From assembly GCF_002811955.1 (NCBI RefSeq), contig NZ_NPEF01000244.1:1-5455 (forward strand): a DNA stretch of 5,455 bases, read 5' to 3'. Positions 1 through 5,250 of this stretch are shown piece after piece. Numbering within the stretch: the first letter of the stretch is position 1; each line of letters begins with the position of its first letter. The stretch is from Leptospira ellisii. Its GTDB lineage: Bacteria; Spirochaetota; Leptospiria; Leptospirales; Leptospiraceae. The notes beneath the pieces were generated by a model that was not told where the DNA came from, made no database searches, and saw only the letters and a list, made by a program, of their open reading frames with translations. The position numbers and the translations under genes are program-made.

Positions 1-94
1 CGCGGATATCGATTCCTTTTTTACCGTCCGTCCCTGCGATCAGAGGGAGTTGATAGGATTTGTCGCCCACTTTGATTTCGATAAATTCACTCAT
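1..94 (-). CDS. gltA: Type II citrate synthase, N-terminal fragment (cut by window edge)
   Basis: Reading the minus strand from an ATG at 94-92 gives 31 codons that run off the left edge without a stop. The peptide opens with MSEFIEIKVGDKSYQLPLI and goes on through AGTDGKKGIDIR. This matches the N-terminal beta-strand region of bacterial type II citrate synthases, which have a 'L-x-v-L/I-x-G-T-x-G-x-x-x-IDIR' pattern just before the main helical fold. Citrate synthase condenses acetyl-CoA and oxaloacetate to citrate in the cytoplasm as the entry step of the TCA cycle. The catalytic His and Asp lie outside the window. No strong Shine-Dalgarno sequence precedes the ATG. The gene is transcribed divergently from the AraC-type regulator, 116 bases away. 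The identification rests on a short stretch but the pattern is characteristic. Confidence 0.82.
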   Translation of the reverse strand, partial: MSEFIEIKVGDKSYQLPLIAGTDGKKGIDIR

Positions 95-210
95 ACCGAT
101 AAGGAACCCCGGAGAATGGTATGCGTCAATTCTTCTAATTCCGACGGAATCGATTTTTCCCGTTTCTTCTCGACAAAACTTCCCCCTCGGCTTTCTTTTT
201 CCCATTTCCG
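95..210. promoter_or_regulatory. Divergent intergenic region between gltA and the araC-type gene
   Basis: This 116-base gap separates two genes reading outward, so it should hold both promoters. A perfect dyad, ATTCCG-A-CGGAAT, lies at 138-150, just left of the middle. On the minus strand a TTGACG (124-129) resembles a -35 box for gltA, but no convincing -10 box sits at the right spacing before the gltA start. No clear promoter is seen for the plus-strand gene. The dyad could be an operator, but TTCCG/CGGAA words are common throughout this DNA, so the call is weak. Confidence 0.35.
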
Positions 211-1308
211 ATGAACTCTCAAACCGCACCGGATTGGCTCCGACTCGTAATTCAATTTTTGATTCAACTCGGTCCGGGTTATTGTGTCCTTCTGTTTTTT
301 ACCGAACTCGCAAAACGGAAACGGGGGGAAGGGTTTACCGGAATGTTTCTTCTCGCTTTGGTGATGGCTTCCGCGGAGCTGCGTTTGGGTTTTGTCCTTC
401 TCCCGGGAACCGAGACGGTTCCGTTTCTTTGGATTTTCTTTTTCTCTTCGTTGCTCGCGACGGGACCGGCGCTTTTGCTCGTGTCGGGAAGAATGCTTCG
501 ATTCACCTTGGAAAGGACGATCCCTCTTAAGAGACATTTTTTTCCGGCGTACGCGGCGATTCTGTTCGAACTCGTTTTTTTTCTGACTCCGCTGGAATCC
601 AAAGCGGAACTGATCGCGGACGCGTTTTTGCGTCGCGGACGCAGCCCCGTTTCGCTTTTGATCGGAATCGGATACGTTCATCTTACGTTCTATTGTATCT
701 ATTCCGTTTGGCTGTTTTGGAAGTCCTTTCGGGAGATCGACATCCGTCTTTCCCGTTCCGCTTCCTGGATTTTGCTCGTTACGATATCTTCGATCCAACT
801 TTCCGGAATCGGATTTTATTTTCATCTGGATCCGCTGTTCGCCTTCGCTTCGATTCTGATGACCTTGGGGAACGGACTCGTGTTCGTATTCTCCGCGCGT
901 TATCCGAATTTTTTCGTTTCGCTGAAATCCGAAATCCAGCAGAAACGATACGAAAAAACCCAGCTCGGGGGAATCAACCTGGACGCGATCCGACTTCGTC
1001 TTCGAGAATTGATGGAGGAGGAGCGATCGTATCGGGACGAGGAATTGAGGATGTTGGATCTCGCCGAAAAACTTCTCATCACTCCGCATCAGCTTTCCAG
1101 AATATTAAACGAATCTTACGGAAAAAATTTCAACGAGTTCGTCAACGGATATCGTGTGGAAGAGGCCAAAAAGATCCTGTTGGAGGAGCCGAAAAAAACG
1201 ATCCTTTCGATAGGATTCGAGGTCGGTTTTAATACGAAGTCCACGTTCAACGCCCAGTTTCTCAAAATCGCGGGAATGACTCCCGCGGAATGGAGAAAAA
1301 AAAACTAA
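211..1308 (+). CDS. Membrane-anchored AraC-family transcriptional regulator (7 TM helices + AraC HTH)
   Basis: The 365-residue protein has two parts. Residues about 10-230 hold seven hydrophobic segments (roughly 10-30, 43-64, 72-92, 108-127, 147-170, 184-204 and 207-229). A charged linker follows (about 235-278), then an AraC-type double helix-turn-helix at about 280-365. The DNA-binding part shows the family pattern: LSRILNESYGKNFNEFVNGY with the following RVEEAKKIL, and near the C-terminus SIGFEVGFNTKSTFNAQF followed by GMTPAEWRK. Such proteins are thought to sense a membrane or lipophilic signal and bind DNA at the inner membrane. The ligand is unknown. The ATG at 211 is the only plausible start, because an in-frame stop lies at 136-138 with no start codon between; the Shine-Dalgarno is poor. 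The last codons include a run of nine A bases (1296-1304). It lies 92 bases upstream of the M24 gene on the same strand, so it may regulate the downstream cluster (inference). Confidence 0.88.
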   Translation: MNSQTAPDWLRLVIQFLIQLGPGYCVLLFFTELAKRKRGEGFTGMFLLALVMASAELRLGFVLLPGTETVPFLWIFFFSSLLATGPALLLVSGRMLRFTLERTIPLKRHFFPAYAAILFELVFFLTPLESKAELIADAFLRRGRSPVSLLIGIGYVHLTFYCIYSVWLFWKSFREIDIRLSRSASWILLVTISSIQLSGIGFYFHLDPLFAFASILMTLGNGLVFVFSARYPNFFVSLKSEIQQKRYEKTQLGGINLDAIRLRLRELMEEERSYRDEELRMLDLAEKLLITPHQLSRILNESYGKNFNEFVNGYRVEEAKKILLEEPKKTILSIGFEVGFNTKSTFNAQFLKIAGMTPAEWRKKN

Positions 1309-1345
1309 AAATCGGTCGGAAATCATAAGATCGGACGATTATCCC

Positions 1346-1361
1346 CGTAACACGCGTTACG
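1346..1361. repeat. Perfect inverted repeat in the araC-M24 gap
   Basis: CGTAAC-ACGC-GTTACG forms a 6-bp stem with a 4-base loop, centred 47 bases before the M24 start codon. Only three T bases follow closely, so it is a poor intrinsic terminator. It could instead be an operator for the neighbouring regulator or a weak RNA hairpin in the leader. Neither role can be decided from the sequence. Confidence 0.35.
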
Positions 1362-1387
1362 ATTTCCGCAACGAACCGCAAAAGTCG

Positions 1388-1392
1388 GGAGG
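1388..1392 (+). promoter_or_regulatory. Ribosome binding site of the M24 gene
   Basis: GGAGG lies 8 bases before the ATG at 1401 and is the strongest Shine-Dalgarno in the window. An in-frame TAA at 1398-1400 directly precedes the ATG, which fixes this start. Confidence 0.75.
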
Positions 1393-1400
1393 AATCGTAA

Positions 1401-2372
1401 ATGTCTCGGGAATATCATTCGTCCGCGGATCTGCGGGAATTTAAGAACGTGCAAAAACTCGCATACGAAGCCGTGGAATTCGTACGCAACGGACTGACGC
1501 TCGGAACGACCGAAAAGGAAGCCGCGGATAGGATCGACGCATATGTACGTGAGAAGGGCGGAAAAAACTTTTTTCATTACGGATTCGCCTGGTTCGGGGA
1601 TAGGACCTGCTTTCGCGGATTTCGAAGACCGCTGACTTGGAGGCGGATCGGAGGGGACGGAATTCTTCCCCATTTCGGAACCGCGTTTCAACCTTCGAAC
1701 CGAAAACTCGAACGCGGTATGGCCGTGATCCTTGATGTTGCGCCTAACGTGAAAGGTGTTACCGCGGACGTGGGTTATTCTTTTTCCTTCGGAGAAAATC
1801 CGGAGGTGGAACGCGGCAGGGAGGATTTGAAGGAGTTTCGAACCCTGATTTTGGATTCGGTTCTCGCGGAACGTTCCATGGCCGCGATCTATAAAAGTTG
1901 CGACCGATTGATCGCCGATCTCGGATATTCCAATTGTCATACGATCTATCCGAACGGGGTTCTCGGTCATAAGGTGGGTCGGGTTCCCGGTTGGAATTTT
2001 CCCGGGGGAAGGGTCCTCGGATTTCCGCCGCAGACGTTTTTCTATCTTTTGCCTCAAATGTTCAAAGGGGCCTTCTCTTCCTCCTCTCCGCTCTGGGGTG
2101 AATTCACTAAATCGCGCGTAGACGCCGGGCTTTGGGCCGTGGAACCGCATATCGGAAAGTTATATTCCGGATCGAAAGCGGAGGAGAGTTTCGGCGTCAA
2201 GTGGGAGGAGATTCTGGTCGTAGGCGACAACGGGGCGTATTGGCTCGACGACGATCTTCCGCACGTACGTTTTTGGAAGGAAAAGGAGATCGGACGGAAC
2301 CGCGCCAAAAGAAAGGGATCCGGTTCGAATGCCCGAACGTCCTCCAAACGGAAGTTTCCGGTCTCCGCTTAG
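1401..2372 (+). CDS. M24-family metallopeptidase-like protein (creatinase/aminopeptidase P fold), atypical
   Basis: The 323-residue protein carries the metal site of the M24 'pita-bread' fold, which normally cleaves N-terminal or Xaa-Pro bonds with two Mn, Co or Zn ions. The five ligands can be placed: D112 (VILDVAP) and D123 (TADVGY) with the usual 11-residue spacing, H190 (LGHKVG), E248 (WAVEPH) and E269 (GVKWEE). H91 in LPHFGT matches the auxiliary His before the first Asp. There is no separate N-terminal creatinase domain, and the length suits a single catalytic domain. Departures from the family are: D-x-A in place of D-x-G, SFSFG in place of the T-R-T stretch, no HE/HD after the GHxxG-like motif, about 57 residues between H190 and E248 that include a Ser/Gly-rich stretch (about 200-235), and a Lys/Arg-rich tail (about 292-319). 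It has no signal peptide and is probably cytoplasmic. The fold is secure, but peptidase activity and substrate are not. It lies directly upstream of the COG3687-type gene. Confidence 0.82.
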   Translation: MSREYHSSADLREFKNVQKLAYEAVEFVRNGLTLGTTEKEAADRIDAYVREKGGKNFFHYGFAWFGDRTCFRGFRRPLTWRRIGGDGILPHFGTAFQPSNRKLERGMAVILDVAPNVKGVTADVGYSFSFGENPEVERGREDLKEFRTLILDSVLAERSMAAIYKSCDRLIADLGYSNCHTIYPNGVLGHKVGRVPGWNFPGGRVLGFPPQTFFYLLPQMFKGAFSSSSPLWGEFTKSRVDAGLWAVEPHIGKLYSGSKAEESFGVKWEEILVVGDNGAYWLDDDLPHVRFWKEKEIGRNRAKRKGSGSNARTSSKRKFPVSA

Positions 2373-2418
2373 AAGTAGTTTATAAAATTCTAAAAAATAA
2401 AATTTGAATGTGATATCC
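2373..2418 (+). promoter_or_regulatory. AT-rich leader with a possible -10 box before the COG3687-type gene
   Basis: These 46 bases are far richer in A and T than their surroundings. TATAAA at 2381-2386 resembles a -10 box and would give a leader of about 25 bases to the ATG at 2419. No good -35 box is seen at the expected spacing, where the sequence is TTTCCG/CCGGTC. It may be an internal promoter that lets the 2419-5091 genes be expressed separately from the M24 gene, or simply an AT-rich gap within an operon. Confidence 0.3.
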
Positions 2419-3249
2419 ATGAATCCGAAACCGACAGCAGATTATCCGGTTCGAAAACCGAAATTCCAATTCTCCGATTCCGTTCCCAAACACTGGTGCG
2501 GAGGCAACGCGTCCCTGACGCACGTCTTAAACGCGTGGACCATCCTTTTTCCGGAAGGCGAAAAATACTTCATCCGCACCGTACAAAAATACGTTCCCCG
2601 TCTTAAAGAGGGACAAGTGAAACGGAACGCGATCGCCTTCGTGGGACAGGAGGCGCAACACGCCGGGGAACACAGAAAATTCTGGCGGAATCTAAAGGAA
2701 CAAGGTTACAAGTTCGAAGGTTTTATGAACTTCGTGGTTTGGTTCGCCTTCGATCTTTTGGAACGGATCTTTTCCGAAAGGATGAATATGGCCGCAGTCG
2801 CGGGTTTGGAACACTACACTTCTCTCGTAGCCGATCTCGGACTCCGAAGCGGGCTTTTGAAACCGGCGCATCCGGAGATGAGACGTCTGTTCGAATGGCA
2901 CGCCGCGGAGGAGTTGGAACACAAATCGGCGGCGTTCGACGTTCTGAAAGAGGTCACCGAAAGTTATTGGATCCGCGTCACGGGGATGTGTATTGCGTCC
3001 GGAATTTTTTTCACGTTCACCTTAGTCGCCGTTCTCATCTTCCTTTGGCAGGACGGAATTCTATTCCGCTTTAAAACGCAGAAGGAACTGTTCCGTCTTT
3101 TGTTCACGAAGGAGAAGGTTTTGCCGTTGACGATCGCGGCCGCGTTCCGATACTTTCGATTTTCCTTTCATCCGGATCAGGAGGACAATCTGCATTTGGC
3201 GGAGGAGATTTTTTCACAACAAGAACATCAATACAGAGAAGCGATATGA
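2419..3249 (+). CDS. COG3687/PF10118 'predicted metal-dependent hydrolase', probable ferritin-like di-metal membrane protein
   Basis: From the ATG at 2419 the protein has 276 residues. It resembles the PF10118 family of unknown function, whose name is only a prediction. The helices carry paired metal-ligand motifs: E46/E48 in FPEGEKYF, E78-x-x-H81 in GQEAQH (with H85 next), E131-H132 in AGLEHY, and E165-x-x-H168 in HAAEELEHK (with H161). One carboxylate helix plus two ExxH helices is the layout of ferritin-like di-iron proteins, so an oxidase- or hydroxylase-type activity is at least as plausible as hydrolysis (inference). One strong transmembrane segment lies at about 188-210, with a weaker hydrophobic stretch at about 102-113. 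In-frame TTG (2404) and GTG (2410) codons lie upstream; I prefer the ATG, although all have weak Shine-Dalgarno sequences. The stop codon overlaps the next gene's ATG (ATGA, 3246-3249), which implies translational coupling with the SDR. Confidence 0.8.
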   Translation: MNPKPTADYPVRKPKFQFSDSVPKHWCGGNASLTHVLNAWTILFPEGEKYFIRTVQKYVPRLKEGQVKRNAIAFVGQEAQHAGEHRKFWRNLKEQGYKFEGFMNFVVWFAFDLLERIFSERMNMAAVAGLEHYTSLVADLGLRSGLLKPAHPEMRRLFEWHAAEELEHKSAAFDVLKEVTESYWIRVTGMCIASGIFFTFTLVAVLIFLWQDGILFRFKTQKELFRLLFTKEKVLPLTIAAAFRYFRFSFHPDQEDNLHLAEEIFSQQEHQYREAI

Positions 3250-4073
3250 ACAATTTGAAAGGAAAGACGATTTTAATCACCGGTGCAAGCGGAGGGTTCG
3301 GAAGGGAACTTACCAAACAACTTCTGGAAAAGGGAAGCGATCTGATTCTTACGGATCTTAAGACGCCCGATACGAACGTCGACTTTTATCTGCGTCGAAA
3401 GTGGAACGGAAACGTCGAAAACGGTTCCGTCTCGAAAACCCAGGGAAAAATACTGGGATCGTTTTCCGGAGATCTTCAGACGGGAGACGGGTGTAAACAA
3501 GTATATCAAAATACTCTAAAGTTATCGCCGAGGGGCGTGGACGTACTGATCAACAACGCCGGACTCGCGTTTAAAGGAGGGCTGTTGGAGGTTCCCGATA
3601 AGAATTGGAATCTGATACTGGACGTGAACCTCTACGCGCCGATCCATCTCAGCCGTCTGTTCGTTCCGGCGATGTTGGAGCGGAAACAGGGGCAGATCGT
3701 TAACCTCTCCTCCGTGGCGGGTCAGGTCGCTCCGGGGGAATTGATCTATTATTCGGTGTCAAAATTCGGCATACGGGCGTTAGGCGAGGCTATGGATTCC
3801 GACCTGAGAAAAAAGGGAGTGGCCGTCACGAACGTGTATCCGTTTTTCGCGGATACCGGAATCCTAAAATCGCAGCAGTTCGGCAAACAACAGGAAATAC
3901 CGATGTCCATCGTGGACAGTCCGGTGGACGTGGTCAGGGCGATCATACGCGGAATGGAAAAAAGAAAATTGCACGTTTTTCCGGGAATCAAATCCAAGAC
4001 GATCAGCTTTCTCAACCGTATGATTCCGAATATCGTGCACAAGTTCGCGAGCATGAGCGACCGATTCCGATAA
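3246..4073 (+). CDS. Classical short-chain dehydrogenase/reductase (SDR), probably NAD(H)-preferring
   Basis: The 275-residue protein shows the full classical SDR set: the cofactor loop TGASGGFG (12-19), NNAG (103-106), structural N128 in LDVNLY, catalytic S156 in NLSS, and Y169-x-x-x-K173 in YYSVSK. D37 at the end of the second beta strand (LTDLK) suggests NAD(H) over NADP(H). SDRs interconvert alcohols and ketones; the substrate here is unknown. Between D37 and the GDL at 75-77 there are about 15 more residues than usual (about 42-70, basic and Ser/Asn-rich). The C-terminal 25 residues are basic and amphipathic, which would suit peripheral membrane contact (inference). The start overlaps the upstream stop by four bases, with AGAGAAG at 3235-3241 as a modest ribosome binding site. 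The position between a membrane di-metal protein and an epoxide-hydrolase-like gene suggests a shared pathway. Confidence 0.9.
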   Translation: MNNLKGKTILITGASGGFGRELTKQLLEKGSDLILTDLKTPDTNVDFYLRRKWNGNVENGSVSKTQGKILGSFSGDLQTGDGCKQVYQNTLKLSPRGVDVLINNAGLAFKGGLLEVPDKNWNLILDVNLYAPIHLSRLFVPAMLERKQGQIVNLSSVAGQVAPGELIYYSVSKFGIRALGEAMDSDLRKKGVAVTNVYPFFADTGILKSQQFGKQQEIPMSIVDSPVDVVRAIIRGMEKRKLHVFPGIKSKTISFLNRMIPNIVHKFASMSDRFR

Positions 4074-4090
4074 ACGAACGAATTCGTTTA
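4071..4090. repeat. Inverted repeat covering the SDR stop codon
   Basis: TAAACGAA-CGAA-TTCGTTTA gives a perfect 8-bp stem with a 4-base loop, and it begins at the TAA stop of the SDR gene (4071-4073). An alternative 12-base palindrome, AACGAATTCGTT, sits inside it at 4077-4088. No T-run follows on either strand, so it is not a standard intrinsic terminator. It may protect or attenuate the mRNA between the SDR and hydrolase genes, or it may be chance. Confidence 0.4.
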
Positions 4091-4110
4091 ACAAAAATAC
4101 GGACGTTGAG

Positions 4111-4125
4111 TCCGAAACTTCGGAG
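4111..4125 (+). promoter_or_regulatory. Ribosome binding site of the alpha/beta hydrolase gene, partly within a small hairpin
   Basis: GGAG at 4122-4125 lies 6 bases before the ATG at 4132 and supports that start. The stretch TCCGAA-AC-TTCGGA (4111-4124) can pair with itself as TCCGA/TCGGA around a 4-base loop, which would cover most of the GGAG. The stem is only 5 bp, so any effect on translation is likely to be mild. Confidence 0.4.
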
Positions 4126-4131
4126 AAACAC

Positions 4132-5091
4132 ATGATCGCCTTACAGCCGAAAAAGCCGAAAGCCTCGGATAAAAAGAAATCACGAACTGATTTTAGGACG
4201 ACGTTCGTTAAAAACGGCAATTTGGATCTGTTTTTAAAATACAATTCCACCGCTGATGAAAGACCGGATCGGGAGACGATCCTATTCGTACACGGTTATC
4301 CGGACGAACATTCCACTTGGGATCGACAGATGGACGTATTGTCGCGCGAGTTCAACGTGGGCGCCTTCGATCTGCGGGGAGCGGGGAATTCGGCCAAACC
4401 GATCCGTCAAAAGGATTATAACGCCTCGAAGTTGTTCGAGGATTTCGCGGAAGTGATCCGTTTTTTAGGGGGAGGAACAAAGGTCCATCTCGTGGCGCAC
4501 GACTGGGGAGCGATCCTTTTCTGGGGATTCTTAGGTATTTCAGAATATTCTAAATTACTTAAGTCATATACGGCGATGGGAGGGCCCCATCCTCTCATTT
4601 CTCTGCGGTCGATGATCCGCTATTTCTTCAGCTTTCGTCCGGATAAAATCCTGGTTTCGATCCGTCAGTCGTTTCAATCCTGGTATATCCTGTTTTTTCA
4701 GATCCCGTTTCTGCCGGAATTGTCGATCCGAATCCTGACAAAACCGATCTGGAAATATCTGATGTGGGCCGCCGAAATTCCGAAGGACGATCCTATGCGT
4801 TTTATGACCCGGGAAAAAATTCTCGAAAACGCGGTTTATCCGGTGAATTTGTATCGGGAACTTCTCCGCGGGAATTTTCCGATTCCGAAACGGATCTCGG
4901 TTCCTACGCGGGTTCTCGTTCCGATCCGAGATATGGCGATCCGTCCGGAATGTTACGATTCCCTTTCGGAAGTCTGCGATTCGGTCGGATTTTTCACCGC
5001 GGATTCGAATCATTGGATTCAAAAGGAAATGCCCGAATTCGTTACGGATAAGATCCGTGATTTCGTTTTAACGAATTCGAAACGCGCGTAA
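4132..5091 (+). CDS. Alpha/beta hydrolase, epoxide hydrolase-like
   Basis: The 319-residue protein has the epoxide hydrolase/haloalkane dehalogenase layout of the alpha/beta-hydrolase fold. HGYP (54-57) forms the oxyanion-hole loop, and DLRGAGNSAKP (80-90) is the usual strand-turn motif. The nucleophile elbow AHDWGA (122-127) puts Asp, not Ser, at position 124. The likely acid is D267 (PIRDMAIRP) and the base is H294 (SNHWIQKEMPE). The cap domain (about 150-250) carries Y185 in SWYILFFQIPFLPE and Y241 in VNLYREL. These are candidates for the two tyrosines that activate the epoxide ring, and they favour an epoxide hydrolase over a dehalogenase. Such enzymes open epoxides to diols through an ester intermediate on the Asp. 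The first 20 residues are Lys-rich and look like an added tail. There is no signal peptide. The gene follows the SDR by 58 bases, so it is probably in the same operon. Confidence 0.87.
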   Translation: MIALQPKKPKASDKKKSRTDFRTTFVKNGNLDLFLKYNSTADERPDRETILFVHGYPDEHSTWDRQMDVLSREFNVGAFDLRGAGNSAKPIRQKDYNASKLFEDFAEVIRFLGGGTKVHLVAHDWGAILFWGFLGISEYSKLLKSYTAMGGPHPLISLRSMIRYFFSFRPDKILVSIRQSFQSWYILFFQIPFLPELSIRILTKPIWKYLMWAAEIPKDDPMRFMTREKILENAVYPVNLYRELLRGNFPIPKRISVPTRVLVPIRDMAIRPECYDSLSEVCDSVGFFTADSNHWIQKEMPEFVTDKIRDFVLTNSKRA

Positions 5092-5250
5092 CATATGTCG
5101 ACGTCCGGCCGTGCCCGGTTCCGATTTCACGATACGATCGATTGCGTCTAACTCCGAGCCTTTTCGGGAACGTTTCAGGAAAAAGCATAGTCAGCGTATC
5201 GTTTCGGAAAACCTTAGTATTTTGTTATACTACGGATACTTGGCCGCTGC
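5092..5250. other. Intergenic region downstream of the hydrolase
   Basis: This 159-base gap holds no convincing gene. The GC-rich CCGG words at 5105-5118 and the CCGA/TCGG pair near 5154-5166 give only very short stems with no following T-run, so I cannot name a terminator for the upstream operon. The right end holds the promoter candidate for the last gene. Confidence 0.5.
5203..5231 (+). promoter_or_regulatory. Extended -10 promoter candidate for the exported-protein gene
   Basis: TGTTATACT at 5223-5231 combines an extended -10 TG with TATACT (5 of 6 matches to TATAAT). At 17-base spacing the -35 position is TTCGGA (5203-5208), matching TTGACA at only three positions, as is common for extended -10 promoters. 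Transcription would start near 5238, leaving a leader of about 13 bases with no clear Shine-Dalgarno before the ATG at 5251. Confidence 0.4.

Noticed and set aside
60..530. Plus-strand open frame of 156 codons over the gltA start and the regulator
   Set aside because: It conflicts with both the gltA N-terminus and the seven-helix region of the regulator and shows no domain.
91..1089. Long minus-strand open frame of 332 codons opposite the regulator gene
   Set aside because: The translation is a low-complexity mix of Arg, Lys, Ser and Glu with no recognisable domain, and it mirrors the codon bias of the well-supported plus-strand gene.
1323..2150. Minus-strand open frame of 275 codons opposite the M24 gene
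   Set aside because: The product is Arg/Pro-rich without motifs, while the plus strand carries all five M24 metal ligands and a strong ribosome binding site.
2404..2418. TTG (2404) or GTG (2410) as start of the COG3687-type gene
   Set aside because: They add only three to five residues, have no better ribosome binding site and are less common start codons than the ATG at 2419.
4071..4090. Intrinsic terminator after the SDR gene
   Set aside because: The stem is AT-rich in part and no T-run follows on either strand, so it is kept only as an inverted repeat.
4564..5022. Minus-strand open frame of 152 codons opposite the hydrolase gene
   Set aside because: It is Arg/Asn-rich without a domain and lies antisense to a complete alpha/beta hydrolase.
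4132..5091. Haloalkane dehalogenase
   Set aside because: The HDWG nucleophile motif fits both families, but the cap tyrosines Y185 and Y241 and the SDR neighbour favour an epoxide hydrolase. This is a preference and not proof.
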